Counted from the first letter of the stretch, positions 34,009 to 45,002 are shown. The stretch: 64,000 bases of DNA from Phialophora verrucosa (GCA_002099365.1 MSED01000003.1:620001-684000), one strand, 5' to 3'. Numbers and translations are program-made. The notes: generated by a model not told the origin, from the sequence alone.

Positions 34009-34594
34009 CGATACTACGCAACACGTATTGACGGTATGGATTGAGACCAGGTCTGCGACGAAGGGAAAGCTTTTGGGCAATGGACCGCAGTGCTAGTAAT
34101 GCTCTTTCATGCACGGTGGATTGTACAACATGTATAACAGACACTTTGAGACGTGAGGACAGGGGCGCAACAACCCGGTGACGCCGTGATGTGAGCCTCA
34201 GGTCGAAGATCTCGACAACATTCACGAGTTGCTCGTATGCTCCTATTGTGACAGTAGCTACAGTAGCTGTAATACGCACTCGTCGTTCCTACTCTACCCT
34301 AACGTAGAGGGTACATCATCCACTCCCAGATTAGAGTTGGGGACTGATGGTATTCCGGCAGAGTCAGTCAGGTCAGAATGGCGACACCCCCGAGCGGACG
34401 GTCCCCTCTGTCATTTTCACTCTCTCCTGACAAGTTGATGACCTCCCTTTCACGACCACCCACCTAATTGTATGAATTCCCTTCTCATAACTTAATAATC
34501 AACGCGACTCGACTCGACTCGACTCACCCCATCTCAATTTTGCATCGTTCACTTCAGCCAGCTTACCCTCACTTCCTCGCTCGCTCGCCTCAGC
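34009..34594. other. Intergenic, promoter of the 34.6-kb coiled-coil gene
   Basis: About 590 bases. It contains a (GACTC)n pentamer run at 34505-34525 and a TC-rich leader just before the ATG at 34595. No other gene is seen. Confidence 0.5.
34505..34525. repeat. (GACTC)n pentanucleotide repeat
   Basis: About four tandem GACTC units, 70-90 bases before the next start codon. Confidence 0.75.
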
Positions 34595-35467
34595 ATGCCG
34601 CCCAAGCGTGGACCTGGACCGGGACCGGGACCTGGGTCTCGTAGATCAGCACCCCTGGCGGTATCAGCACAAATGGGGTCGCTGGACGATGACTTTACGA
34701 TCGAAGATGACGAGGATGATGCTTATTCGAGGGATAGGGACAGGGAGCAGAAAATGAAGATGAGTACGGCTGTTGATGTAAGTTGAGAGAATCGTGATTT
34801 GAATGGATTGAGGGTGGTGTATGCATGGATCGCTTCCTCCGTAGTACTGGTGGTTGAGTTGACTGCGCAGCTTCTCGTGCTAGCTTCCCACCTTCGTGCG
34901 GCACCCCGTCTGTCACGTTTCACTTCAGATCTCCTTCGTATCACCACTCTTCTGCTTCCAGCCCCGTGCTTGACGATGAGATGATGGAGGACTCTTTGAG
35001 AGGGGTGCGGTGCTTCTTGTTCTGAAAGCTAACATATTGGTAAAAGACTAGACTTCGTACAGGTGAAAACCAGCGACGGCTCGAGCGTGCTTATGACAAC
35101 CAGGTGCGAGAGCTTGAGGATCAGATTGATGAGAGGGCTGAAGAACATCAGCAGGAGATGTGGGTTGCACCATGATTCCCAGCTCCTTGTCTGCAACCCG
35201 TATCGAGGCATTGCTGACGGCTTCCACGCGCACAGAAAGCGTGGTCGGGATGCCTTTGTGGCCAGACTGCTCGCTCTTACCCGCAAGAAGGCAAATCTCG
35301 AGCAACAAATCGTCCAGCATGTCCAAGAGCTTTCCGAAGCCTACGAAGTGGTCAGGGAAGAGTTTCAAGCGGTGGTAAAAGGTCGGTCGGAGGATATCCA
35401 GGAGGCCATCGACGCTTTACGTGAACTGCAAGGGAATGGCAATGCGTGTTCCGACGACCAGTACTGA
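34595..35467 (+). CDS. Coiled-coil protein, about 180 residues, function unknown; middle exon uncertain
   Basis: Secure parts are exon 1 (34595-34777; a Pro/Gly-rich start MPPKRGPGPGPGPG and an acidic DDDFTIEDDEDDAYS segment), an exon at 35052-35159 and the last exon 35236-35467. The intron 35160-35235 is well supported (GTGGGT/CAG, phase correct). The two last exons form a long charged coiled coil (ENQRRLERAYDNQVRELED, ALTRKKANLEQQIVQHVQEL). Between exon 1 and 35052 the frame must be joined through a short exon; 34981-35009 fits the phase, but its acceptor (GATGAG) is poor and the following intron would be only 42 bases. I do not recognise the family. Its stop is four bases from the stop of convergent DPH4. 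Confidence 0.55.
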
Positions 35468-35471
35468 GGTT

Positions 35472-36005
35472 TCATGTCTCCTCGACCGCGAATAGGACCT
35501 TGATGAACAGACTGCATCCTCGGCAACCAACGTAGAGCTCTCCATGCTGGCTCTCTCTTTCAAGGTCGGACTCTGTCAAGATGTATCCTTGTTCGTCGCC
35601 GCACCGACAACTCTTGAACCAGGTGTCCTTGCCTTCGGCATACACTAGATCCTCGAGATCATACGCTTCCACGCCGATGTGCGTTCCTTTATGGCCATTC
35701 GCCTTTTTCCAGCCGACTTCACCAATGTTCCGGAGCGAACGATCATATTCAACACGTTTGATCGGGTCAGAAAGTGTCTCGTATGCGATGACAATCTCAT
35801 CAATAGAATACTGAGATGTCGGCACTTTGCCTGGTTTGGTCTTCAAGGTGCTTTTGCCGTCAGCACTGGCGGCTTTGTCTGGGTGGTGTGCGAGCAGCGC
35901 ATTCCGATATGCGGCTCTAATGTCGTCTTTGGACAGGGCTCCGAGGTCATGGCGGGGGAGCCGAAGGACGTCGTAGTACGAATGTGGTTGTGTATCGCTG
36001 GACAT
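35472..36005 (-). CDS. DPH4: Diphthamide biosynthesis protein 4 (J-domain plus CSL zinc finger)
   Basis: A single-exon protein of 177 residues. The N-terminal J domain has the HPD motif at residues 41-43 (LLAHHPDKA). The C-terminal CSL-type zinc finger shows C-x-C (CRCGD) and C-x2-C (CRGC), with DLEDLVY before it, the layout of Dph4/DNAJC24. Dph4 delivers iron and electrons to the Dph1-Dph2 radical enzyme that makes the first intermediate of diphthamide on translation factor eEF2. The frame extends one codon further to a TTG, so the ATG at 36005 is the start. The gene is divergent from the SMP/C2 gene, and another diphthamide gene (DPH6) lies 5 kb away. Confidence 0.92.
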   Translation of the reverse strand: MSSDTQPHSYYDVLRLPRHDLGALSKDDIRAAYRNALLAHHPDKAASADGKSTLKTKPGKVPTSQYSIDEIVIAYETLSDPIKRVEYDRSLRNIGEVGWKKANGHKGTHIGVEAYDLEDLVYAEGKDTWFKSCRCGDEQGYILTESDLERESQHGELYVGCRGCSLFIKVLFAVEET

Positions 36006-36605
36006 CAATGATCGTCCGAAAATGAGGAAACTGGCACAGTGCGCGATCGAGGTAGAAATCCAGAGGCGGGTCTACTGTAAGACACGAGGTCCCCGCAAAC
36101 GCCACCAGAATCTTCGGCGCAATCCAGGTTTCTGCATTGACAAATTCCGCGTCCCTACCACTTGTTTCTCGGCTCTGCCTCACGGTTTGCTGATATGCGG
36201 CGAGGCAGGATTTGCAGCAAGCATCAGGCCCAGGTCTGGCTGTAGATCATCCGTGGCTCTTGACTCTTCTCGGTCAGTGGAGTTTGCTCGTGTGCCGTGT
36301 TTGGAATCGCTTGCTATGTCGGTGTCGCTGTTGTTTTGCCGCGTCAACTTTCGACGTCATCGTCACTCTTCCTCTGCTCTCCACATCCAATGCCTTGTTT
36401 CAAGGTTCGTCGTCCATGTGCGGAGATGGGATGATGCAGAAGTATTACAAGGCTTCGTGCTTCGTCGTTTTGTGATTCCCGCTCATTTGCATTCCATGCT
36501 GAGGCTGGATCTCAGGTAACCTCACTCGTTGCTTCCAGGTAGGCTGCTTCTGCTTCGTTCTTTCTTCGAATGTCCACAGTGCCTCCTTGATCGTCGCTTC
36601 AAACG
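36006..36605. other. Intergenic, shared promoter region of DPH4 and SMP/C2 gene
   Basis: About 600 bases between two divergent starts. A 165-codon open frame on the + strand shows no family features and is probably chance or leader sequence. Confidence 0.45.
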
Positions 36606-39600
36606 ATGTCTTCGGCCGATGAACTCGACCCGGGTTCGCAACGAAGAACCTATCAAGGTCCTCGCTCCGCCCGTCACCCAATTCCTACGATTCAGAAATA
36701 CCGGGCTGAGAGACATGAATTGAACAATCAGCAACAAGATGCCGAAGAAGCCCAGCGAGATGAGACCGACGACTCGACATACAAAAGAGCCTACCATGCC
36801 GCCAAGGGTGTTCTGAAGGGCGAAGATCCTCCAGAGTCCAATCACGATCCCTACAGAACACGGAACAGGAATGTGCATATCGAGGGAGAAGAAGGAGACG
36901 CCGGAGGACGAGAATTCCAGCAGAAGGGCCCTGAAGGAGGACAAGGTCAAGAAGAGCCACAAACCAAACAAGAGCAGAAAACAGACGAGCCAGGCCAGTC
37001 CGCCACGGAGGCTGTCGCAGGACAACATGATCCACGTCAGAAGAGAAAGGAAATGAAACACAAGAAGCGCAGCGATGGCGGCAGAGAAGTCACGGACCCC
37101 GTTACCCATCTGCCCATTGTGATTCGAGACTCGACACACAAGGACCTCAAGTCCGTCCAGGAGAACATTCCGGGTCCGGGAGTGGATTTTCGGACGAGGA
37201 CGGGCGTCGATGGAGCAAGCAAGTCCAGCGAGGAACATGACACAGAGCGCAAGGAGCTTCAGAGCAGCCTAGACGGCATGCAGAAGTTGTTCCCACCCCC
37301 GAAATTCGAGGACGTGAGGGATGAACTGGCGAGGACATACGAACGGGCCGCAATGATTGGACTGACGTGCGTTGTGGTAGTGACTCTACTAGGCCAGCTG
37401 CTCGCTCAGGCATTCGACGTTGGCTTCCACAAGAAAGACGCCAATTGGGTTTCCAAGCTTTCCGCTCTTGCTCTCGTCCTCATCCCAGCCGCTGTTGCGG
37501 GAACTGTGATAGTGCTGGTCAAGAGTTGGCTCGGCAAGAAAGTGCAAACAATCTGGGACGACGAGGTCTGGGACGCTGCTCGGCAGGAGGAACTCAATTC
37601 CACACAAGCCGAAGATGTCGTCCCAGAATCGGTGGCGTGGTTGAACAATCTTCTGTCAGCTGTCTGGCCCTTGGTCAACCCGGACCTTTTCACGTCCATA
37701 TCCGACATGCTGGAGGATGTCATGCAGGCATCCCTTCCGAAAGTGGTCCGCATGGTGAGCGTCGATGATCTGGGCCAAGGAAGCGAGGCATTCCGTGTTC
37801 TGGGGATCAATTGGCTCCCTACTGGTGCTGCAAGTCAATCTGTAGGCTCGGATGGTAAGCTCAAAAAACCTGGCAAGGATGAGGAAAACGACCGCACAGC
37901 CTCCGGAGAGGGCGAGGTGGAGAACGGTGCCGATGACCAAGGCGAGGGCGAGGCTAAATCTGGTGACAATGCTCAAGACAAGCGACAAAGGGAGCAGGAG
38001 GATCAGGCAATTCGCGAGGGTATGGAAGCGGAGCAGGGCGACTTCGTCAATATGGAGCTGGCCTTCGCCTACCGCGCACGATCGTCAGGGAAGTCATTAT
38101 CGGCCAAGGCCAAAAACGCCCATCTCTACCTCAAGTTCTACCTCCCAGGAGGCATCGCAATCCCTGTTTGGGTCGAACTACGTGGTATCATTGGCACAAT
38201 GCGCCTTCGGCTGCAGCTGACACCAGATCCACCTTTCTTCTCTCTGTGCACCTTGACATTTATGGGGCAACCGCAGGCGGATCTGTCCTGTGTACCACTA
38301 TCCAAGCACGCACTGAACCTGATGGATGTCCCGCTCATCTCATCATTTGTGCAATCTTCGATCGACGCCGCCTTGGCCGAATATGTCGCGCCGAAGAGCT
38401 TGACACTGGATCTCAAAGACATGCTTGTGGGCGACGACTTCAAGAAGGACACGATCACGCGAGGCGTGGTTATGATCTTCATCAAATCCGCCAAAGGTTT
38501 CAAGCAAGGGGACGGAGGAGTCGGCCCGTTCCAGGGCGCCAGCGACGCATATGTCACAGTCTCATGGGGCAAATTTGGAAAACCTGTCTCGTCGACCAGA
38601 ATCATAGTTGATGATCAGGAGCCGAACTGGTCCGAATGGTCACATATATTGGTTACGCCAGAAGAGCTGAACGCGGATGAAAAGCTTCGACTTCAGCTTT
38701 GGGACTCGGACAAGTGGACGGCTGACGACGATCTCGGTCGAGTCGAGGTAGACCTAAAGGAGTTGATGTTTGGCTCCAAAACGAAGAACAAGATGTGTGA
38801 TCGTGAAGATCGATTCAAAGGTGAAGATTCTGACGAAGACATGCCAGGCACTCTGCAATGGCAAGTTGGCTATTTCGCGAAAACGCAAATTACGGAACAG
38901 CAATTAGCGAAGCAGACTGCAGATCCGGATATTCGGACAGTCGATGACTTGAGAAAGCAGGTCAGCGAGAATGCAGAGAGCAAGCTGCGCGAGGCCACGG
39001 CCCACGACGAAAGCAAAGAGGTCAAGCAGCAAAAACAGGAAGATTACAAGGAGCGGGAAGATGCATTGGTCATCTCCAGTCCCCCACCAGATAGTTATCC
39101 CAGTGGCATCTTCAGCATTCAGATCCACAACATTACTGGGCTGGAGGTACAATCTCTGCAGAAGAAAGACGGGAACAATGCCAACGATAATCGCGAAGAC
39201 GAAGCCGAGCAGAGCGACGATATGCCCAGCAGTTACGCGACCATCATCCTCAACCACCAGAAGATCTACCGCACACGAACGAAGCCGAAGAATGCAAAAC
39301 CTTTTTTCAATGCTGGCACTGAAAGATTCATCGCTGATTGGACCACGGCAGAGGTCATGGTTGCAGTCCTTGACGACCGTGAAAGTGAGGACGACGCCCA
39401 GCTCGGGATGATATACCTTCCACTTCGCCGGGTCTTCCGGGACAAGAGTCAAGTTACGCAGGCTTATCCGCTTGTTGGTGGTATTGGGTACGGTAGAGCA
39501 CGAATCAGCATGGTATGGCGCAGTGTCGAGTTGAAACTGCCGAAAGAACTTCTGGGCTGGAGTTATGGCACTTTGGAAATCAGATGTCCGGTCAGGTCAA

Positions 39601-40610
39601 AAAGTGCGAGGGCTCACACCAACGAGGAAAAGTCGTATAGCCAACATCGCATCAAGCTGAGGACGAACATGATGAGAGCCAAGATGTGGCCAGGCTCCGG
39701 GGACGACGTTGAATGGAAGCCCAAAGGCGACAAGGAATCTGTTTTTCTTGCCGTCCGCAAACGCTACTCCAGTGCGTTGATAATCGAATTTCGCAAATCG
39801 AGCCTAGGCCCAGACTCGACGCCTGCATTGGGAGTATTCTGGCTCAAGGATATCCCTGATGAGGAGGAGAAGACTATTACCGTCCAGATATGGAAAGGGG
39901 GCAAGGAAGCGGCCCACCGTGCCACCACAAGCTACGGCTACTCGGGCCTGGAAGAGGGAGAACAACCACTGGGAGAGATTGAGCTGACCATCAAATTCTG
40001 GCGCGGTCTTTCTGGATATCACAAGAAGTTTGCCACCAAATCTCGCAATTCAAATATGCGGCACGTGATGGAAGTGTTAGACACGGCCAACGATGAGGGA
40101 CAAGTCGAGGAGTTTGAAAACGAGGTCGGCCGCGAAAGCCAGGAGTCTGAAGATGAAGACAGCGATAGCACCAACGACGGCGCCGGTTCCGAGTCGTCGA
40201 AGAAAAACGACCGCTCGCGCCGCAAACTTCGCACGCACACGAACGACGACTCCTCCGCCTCGGACAGCGATGCCGGGTCCACGCACTCGAAGAACCCGAT
40301 TCGGGCCCCTGCGCAAATGATCTCCAAGCCCCTCTCCACGGCATCCCACCTCGCAGGAAAGGTCCTGGACGTCGACGGGCATAACGATCCCGACAACGGG
40401 GATCGTGGACTTCGAGCACAGGTGAGGGACTATAAAGATCATCACAAACAACTGCACCGGAAGCATAGGGGCGTGATGCAGTGGAGGGGCGCGAGGACGA
40501 TGGACTGGATGGCTAAGAAGGTTAAGAGTGTTGAGGGGCTGGGTGACCGGGTGGTGGGTAGGGATAAAGACGGGGACAAGAGCGGCGGTGGGGTCGAGAC
40601 GGAAGTCTGA
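36606..40610 (+). CDS. Mug190-like membrane protein with SMP and multiple C2 domains
   Basis: A single-exon protein of 1334 residues. Order: a disordered, charged N terminus (1-240); two adjacent hydrophobic segments (about 247-268 and 287-308) separated by a short loop; an SMP-type lipid-binding domain (about 340-610, with VAWLNNLLSAVWPLVNPDLF and LSCVPLSKHALNLMDVPLIS); a first C2 domain (about 617-720, with SDAYVTVSWGKF and LQLWDSDKWTADDDLG); a second, more divergent C2 region (about 820-960); and an acidic, basic-alternating tail (about 1150-1334). This is the layout of tricalbin-like proteins and of fission yeast Mug190, which tether the ER to another membrane and transfer lipids. Absence of introns over 4 kb is notable. 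I call the family but not the partner membrane. Confidence 0.85.
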   Translation: MSSADELDPGSQRRTYQGPRSARHPIPTIQKYRAERHELNNQQQDAEEAQRDETDDSTYKRAYHAAKGVLKGEDPPESNHDPYRTRNRNVHIEGEEGDAGGREFQQKGPEGGQGQEEPQTKQEQKTDEPGQSATEAVAGQHDPRQKRKEMKHKKRSDGGREVTDPVTHLPIVIRDSTHKDLKSVQENIPGPGVDFRTRTGVDGASKSSEEHDTERKELQSSLDGMQKLFPPPKFEDVRDELARTYERAAMIGLTCVVVVTLLGQLLAQAFDVGFHKKDANWVSKLSALALVLIPAAVAGTVIVLVKSWLGKKVQTIWDDEVWDAARQEELNSTQAEDVVPESVAWLNNLLSAVWPLVNPDLFTSISDMLEDVMQASLPKVVRMVSVDDLGQGSEAFRVLGINWLPTGAASQSVGSDGKLKKPGKDEENDRTASGEGEVENGADDQGEGEAKSGDNAQDKRQREQEDQAIREGMEAEQGDFVNMELAFAYRARSSGKSLSAKAKNAHLYLKFYLPGGIAIPVWVELRGIIGTMRLRLQLTPDPPFFSLCTLTFMGQPQADLSCVPLSKHALNLMDVPLISSFVQSSIDAALAEYVAPKSLTLDLKDMLVGDDFKKDTITRGVVMIFIKSAKGFKQGDGGVGPFQGASDAYVTVSWGKFGKPVSSTRIIVDDQEPNWSEWSHILVTPEELNADEKLRLQLWDSDKWTADDDLGRVEVDLKELMFGSKTKNKMCDREDRFKGEDSDEDMPGTLQWQVGYFAKTQITEQQLAKQTADPDIRTVDDLRKQVSENAESKLREATAHDESKEVKQQKQEDYKEREDALVISSPPPDSYPSGIFSIQIHNITGLEVQSLQKKDGNNANDNREDEAEQSDDMPSSYATIILNHQKIYRTRTKPKNAKPFFNAGTERFIADWTTAEVMVAVLDDRESEDDAQLGMIYLPLRRVFRDKSQVTQAYPLVGGIGYGRARISMVWRSVELKLPKELLGWSYGTLEIRCPVRSKSARAHTNEEKSYSQHRIKLRTNMMRAKMWPGSGDDVEWKPKGDKESVFLAVRKRYSSALIIEFRKSSLGPDSTPALGVFWLKDIPDEEEKTITVQIWKGGKEAAHRATTSYGYSGLEEGEQPLGEIELTIKFWRGLSGYHKKFATKSRNSNMRHVMEVLDTANDEGQVEEFENEVGRESQESEDEDSDSTNDGAGSESSKKNDRSRRKLRTHTNDDSSASDSDAGSTHSKNPIRAPAQMISKPLSTASHLAGKVLDVDGHNDPDNGDRGLRAQVRDYKDHHKQLHRKHRGVMQWRGARTMDWMAKKVKSVEGLGDRVVGRDKDGDKSGGGVETEV

Positions 40611-41114
40611 AGCTGAACTGCTCTCTCCAGATAAACAGGCGGAGGGAAGCCGGGGCCAGGCAAACACAAATAAACACGGCGGGAATCCAGGGGTGACAAA
40701 GGTTGTGCGAGTCTTCCGGGCGTGGGCAAGGAACCGGTACAAAAGGGCAAACGCGCTAGTATGGCTGATGGGAATCTATCAAATACCCATGAATAATTGT
40801 ATCCCCGGGGGTCCACGAGGAAGCGTGCAGTACTATTATCCAAATGCGATGTGAGTGTGTGAGCAATGATTACCTACGACTTTGCTGCCTTTAGTGCCAA
40901 AGGCTTCTCCGTAATATGAGAGTTGACCACCTGTTCAGATGCTTCGCCGCAACGACACAATTCGCTACTGGGCGAGTCTGGACCTCTGGACTTCGACATG
41001 ATCATGTTTGAGGACATATCTAGGTCGTAAATCTAGCTTCTGGTGTCATTCGAAGAGGTTCCCGCTCGATAAGCTCGGCACAGTGTGGCCCGCAAATGTC
41101 TTCCGGTCCCCAAC
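40611..41114. other. Intergenic, promoter of DPH6
   Basis: About 500 bases. Nothing beyond 3' UTR and promoter sequence is seen. The DPH6 frame is open a little upstream to a GTG (41085), but the ATG at 41115 is preferred. Confidence 0.5.
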
Positions 41115-43679
41115 ATGCCCGAATCGCTCAATGTCATCGCCTTGATCTCAGGCGGCAAAGACTCCCTGTTCAGCATCCTGCATTGTCTTGAAAATGGGCA
41201 CAAGGTGGTCGCGCTTGCTAATCTCTACCCCAAGCCGAACGACGGCCGCGAAGTGGAAGGAAGCCCATCGGACGAGCAGAATGATTCAGAAGGAGAAGAT
41301 CTGAACAGCTTCATGTACCAGACTGTCGGATACTCGGTCATTCCGCTCTACAGCGAATGTCTCGGTATTCCGCTTTACAGGCGAGAAATTGCAGGCTCGG
41401 CAGTGCAGACGGGCCGCTACTATGATGCAGGCCATCTTGGTTCTTCGGCTGATGAGACGGAAGATCTGGTCCCGCTGCTGCGGGAAGTGATGCGTATGCA
41501 CCCCGAGGCCAATGCGATATCCTCGGGCGCCATTCTATCAACCTACCAGCGTACGAGACTCGAGTCGATAGCCGTTCGTCTGGGCCTGACGCCGCTTGCA
41601 TATCTCTGGCAGTATCCTGCGCTGCCTCCGCCCGTTGGGCGCGGTGAGTCGGTGACGGGCTTGCTGGACGACATGGCTGCCGCTGGCTGTGATGCACGAA
41701 TCATCAAGATCGCTAGTGGCGGCATCAAAGAGAGCCTCCTGTGGTCGAATGTCGCGGATCCGGGAACCCAATCGAGACTCGTCAAAGGTCTTCAGCCCTT
41801 CTTCGCGGATCATGAGTTCTGGCTCCGAGGAGCGGTTGTGGGTGAGGGCGGTGAGTATGAGACTCTGGGTGTCAATGGACCGAGGCGGTTGTGGAAGAGA
41901 AGAATCGAGATCCCGGAGGAGCAGATATTCGCCTTCACTGGACAAGGCGGTGTCAGCTACCTTCGATTGGCGAATCCTCGAACGGTGGAAAATGACCCGG
42001 ACACTCTCGTCAGCGCTAAGCCTTTGAGAGTGCCCAGCACCTTTGACCTACAATTTCAATCTGTGCTGGCGGAATTGCAAAGCCAACAGACCCTGAACGG
42101 GCGCCAGGAGGTCAGTAAGCTGGACCGAAACAACGTCGACGCCATACGTCCTCGTCACGGGATGACAGTCGATTTACGGCAAATGCAGTGCTTGCGTTCT
42201 GATGATTTGGCAATATCCAACCTTACGTCTCAAGACAGGGCCGGCACTACTGCCATGCAGATGAAGCATATATGCCACGATCTCAAGTCTTCGTTGGACT
42301 CGATATCGAGCTCCCTCGGACCATCAACGCCACTAACGCCCTCCAATATCGTCTTTACCATACTTTTGCTCAAAGACATGTCGGATTTCGGCGCTGTGAA
42401 TTACGTCTATGCCTCTCTATTCCGAACAGGCGAGCCGAATCCACCAGCCCGCGTGACCGTCGCATGCTCACTCCCTGGCAACGTTGAAGTCAGCCTCAGC
42501 GTGATATTAAATCTCGGGCCCCGAGACGCAAGGCGGGGATTGCACGTCCAAAGCCGAAGCTATTGGGCTCCGGCGAACATTGGGCCATACAGTCAGGCCA
42601 TTTGCGTTCCGCTCGACATGAAGCAGGATCAGAAGGTCAATGTACACGATGCGGATCTGGTTGAGATGGTTCATATGGCTGGGCAGATACCACTGGTACC
42701 GCCGACCATGCAGCTCTCGGGTGCAGGTTTTGTTGAGCAAGCGGTGTTGAGCCTTCAGCATTTATGGCGCGTGGGGCAGGAGCGAGGCGTTGATATATGG
42801 CCTTGGGGCATTGCCTTTTTGGAGAGCACCGACGCTGCTTCTGTAAAAGCCGAGCAATCTTGCCAAATATGGCAACAAGCTCACCTGGCGGGCGCAAGGC
42901 TGCAAGAAGTGCCTGGTGCCACGGATGGCGACGAGGGGGAGGAGGGCCCGGACGCGTGGGATTTGCAGTATAACCGCGCAATGACATTCGATGCACCGGC
43001 GACCTTGGAACTGAATCGGCATCTTCATCCCCTCCCAAATGCAGCGGTTCTCAACACCATCGGAAGTGGGATTCCTCCTTTCATCGCAGCAGAGGTCGTC
43101 TCCCTGCCTCGAAGTGCGCCAGTCGAATGGTGGAGCATGGGGATCACTAATTTGCCTAAGAGACCTGCTTCGAGGCCGCGAGTGTCCATGGCTCAAAAGG
43201 AACACCCATGGGGTTCTGTCCACAGGGTCACATTCTCCCCTTCTTCCGAGGCAGCAACCGAAGGATACGTCCACTTGGTCACGGCGTTTGTCCACCAAGA
43301 AACGATCTCTGCAAGCAGCGTTGACTATGTTTCACGCATTGGGGGTGATCTTCTTGCCCTTCTTTCGTCGGCCGAAGGCGCGTCGAAAGCTGAAGTATCA
43401 TCGGCACAAGCCGTCCACGGTACTGCCTTCGTCTCCACCGAGGGCTTGGAACAGTGGTCTCGACTACGTGAGCATCGACTCTTCGAGACTTTGGTGATTG
43501 TCCCGTGTAATGCGGTCTATGGATCGCGGGATTCAGCTGGCAAGGATATTTTATCTCCAGATTCTGGGGGCGAGAGGTCCTCCGCTGCTGCTCCGGGGCT
43601 CAAGGACTCGGACGATGGAGCAAGAGCTGCTCTCACGCAGCGTTTCGCAGTGGCCATCACGATGCGCATCGACGAATGA
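41115..43679 (+). CDS. DPH6: Diphthine--ammonia ligase with two C-terminal RidA-like domains
   Basis: A single-exon protein of 854 residues. The N-terminal adenine-nucleotide alpha-hydrolase domain has the PP-loop SGGKDS at 12-17, then the family signatures GIPLYRREI, SSGAILSTYQRTRLESIAVR and VVGEGGEYETLGVN. Two YjgF/RidA-type domains follow (about residues 410-480 and 480-590, with YVYASLFRTGEPNPPARV and YWAPANIGPYSQAICVP), then a longer C-terminal region related to RidA. This is the fungal Dph6 arrangement. The enzyme amidates diphthine with ATP and ammonium in the last step of diphthamide synthesis on eEF2, in the cytosol. The C-terminal ~250 residues are divergent and contain low-complexity acidic patches. 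Confidence 0.93.
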   Translation: MPESLNVIALISGGKDSLFSILHCLENGHKVVALANLYPKPNDGREVEGSPSDEQNDSEGEDLNSFMYQTVGYSVIPLYSECLGIPLYRREIAGSAVQTGRYYDAGHLGSSADETEDLVPLLREVMRMHPEANAISSGAILSTYQRTRLESIAVRLGLTPLAYLWQYPALPPPVGRGESVTGLLDDMAAAGCDARIIKIASGGIKESLLWSNVADPGTQSRLVKGLQPFFADHEFWLRGAVVGEGGEYETLGVNGPRRLWKRRIEIPEEQIFAFTGQGGVSYLRLANPRTVENDPDTLVSAKPLRVPSTFDLQFQSVLAELQSQQTLNGRQEVSKLDRNNVDAIRPRHGMTVDLRQMQCLRSDDLAISNLTSQDRAGTTAMQMKHICHDLKSSLDSISSSLGPSTPLTPSNIVFTILLLKDMSDFGAVNYVYASLFRTGEPNPPARVTVACSLPGNVEVSLSVILNLGPRDARRGLHVQSRSYWAPANIGPYSQAICVPLDMKQDQKVNVHDADLVEMVHMAGQIPLVPPTMQLSGAGFVEQAVLSLQHLWRVGQERGVDIWPWGIAFLESTDAASVKAEQSCQIWQQAHLAGARLQEVPGATDGDEGEEGPDAWDLQYNRAMTFDAPATLELNRHLHPLPNAAVLNTIGSGIPPFIAAEVVSLPRSAPVEWWSMGITNLPKRPASRPRVSMAQKEHPWGSVHRVTFSPSSEAATEGYVHLVTAFVHQETISASSVDYVSRIGGDLLALLSSAEGASKAEVSSAQAVHGTAFVSTEGLEQWSRLREHRLFETLVIVPCNAVYGSRDSAGKDILSPDSGGERSSAAAPGLKDSDDGARAALTQRFAVAITMRIDE

Positions 43680-44967
43680 TGTTATCACGATCTCAGTCGG
43701 CTTGCATTGCCCTGACTTACAACATCGAAACTGCTTCTAAGCGAATCGAAACTTTGAGCATATTCTCGTCAACGACGAATCCAGATTCTACAGCAATCGC
43801 AACCAGCAAAGAAGTGTGGCTGAACTGCGAGACGGCGTCGACTGGAATGAATGGGATCCGGCAACGTCCAGCGCGTCTTGCTTTTCTAATGTTGAACGAC
43901 CAGCTGGGAGCCTCATCCAGCGTCCAACTTACCGTATCACGACGCGAGCCTGATTCCTAACCACGGACATATTGGCGGCTTTGTTGGCTGAGATTAAATC
44001 ATGACATTAGATCATCATTGGTTCAGGTAAGAGACTGCCAGGGCACCGCTGACGGCCTTCAAGCTACACCGAGAACAATGAATGGGTGTGGGAAGCGCTC
44101 GCAGACATCTGCGTCCCTCATCTGAGACCCGAAGCACTCAAGGCAGGACACCCTGGCTGAAGGCGCCAAGTGCTGTCAGTCTCATCCACATGCGACGTTG
44201 ACATCAGTTGGGTCGACTGGGGCCTCAAGTGGCTGGGTCTCCTCGGAAACAATCGAAGCTGAGATTTAACGACGGTGGATATACTCGACTGTTGTCACGG
44301 AAGCCTTTCATTGCGCTATGGAGGTGTGACAGCGGGACAGCGCGCTCGGTAGAATCGTACCGCTCTGTGACTCGTTCCTCCTCCGAGCATGTTTTTCAAG
44401 GTGGCGTGTAGATCATCCGAACAAAATCACGAAGGGCGGACAAGGGCACTCATTCGCTTCAACTGAGTTCACGTCACTCCTGCCAACCTCGCGCGATCCT
44501 CTTGACAGCAGCCCACTCGCCGTGAAATTATCATGTGGTCTGCTTGCCTGGAAGCCATGGGTCCCCGGGCCGCAATGTGGTATGCCAGTAGAGAGAGAGC
44601 AGATAGATGGAAGGAGGATGGAGCTGTCAAAACCGGGGATGCGGAACACAGAAGGACTGCCGTCAGAATCTATTGACATACGTGAGGAGTCAGAGTGGAA
44701 GATCGAGTCCTTCCAGACTGATGTGCGTGCGAGACCTCTCTCGATCGAGTATGTTTCCCTTTGGATCGCAGCCTGTGAATCTTGTGCGTCGAGGCGGTCG
44801 AGACTGTCTGCCTTTCATCCATTCCAGCCACCTATTAATCATATGTTATGTATTGCATTGGTCGATCGGTGCGGTGCGGTATATTACCTACTGTGAGAGT
44901 CCTGGGAAGATACCGCAAAAAGTACAGAACAAGCCCACTCTACGGGGTATTACGCATCACATCGTTA

Positions 44968-45002
44968 TCATGTCATGTCATGTCATATCATATCATATCA
45001 TG
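44968..45002. repeat. (TCATG/TCATA)n pentanucleotide repeat
   Basis: Seven tandem five-base units, first TCATG then TCATA. Confidence 0.8.

Noticed and set aside
40077..40742. Minus-strand frame of 221 codons over the 3' end of the SMP/C2 gene
   Set aside because: It is the complement of acidic, biased codons of the real gene and has no independent support.
44968..45002. Possible CRISPR-like or telomeric repeat
   Set aside because: It is a simple five-base tandem run without spacers and does not match TTAGGG.
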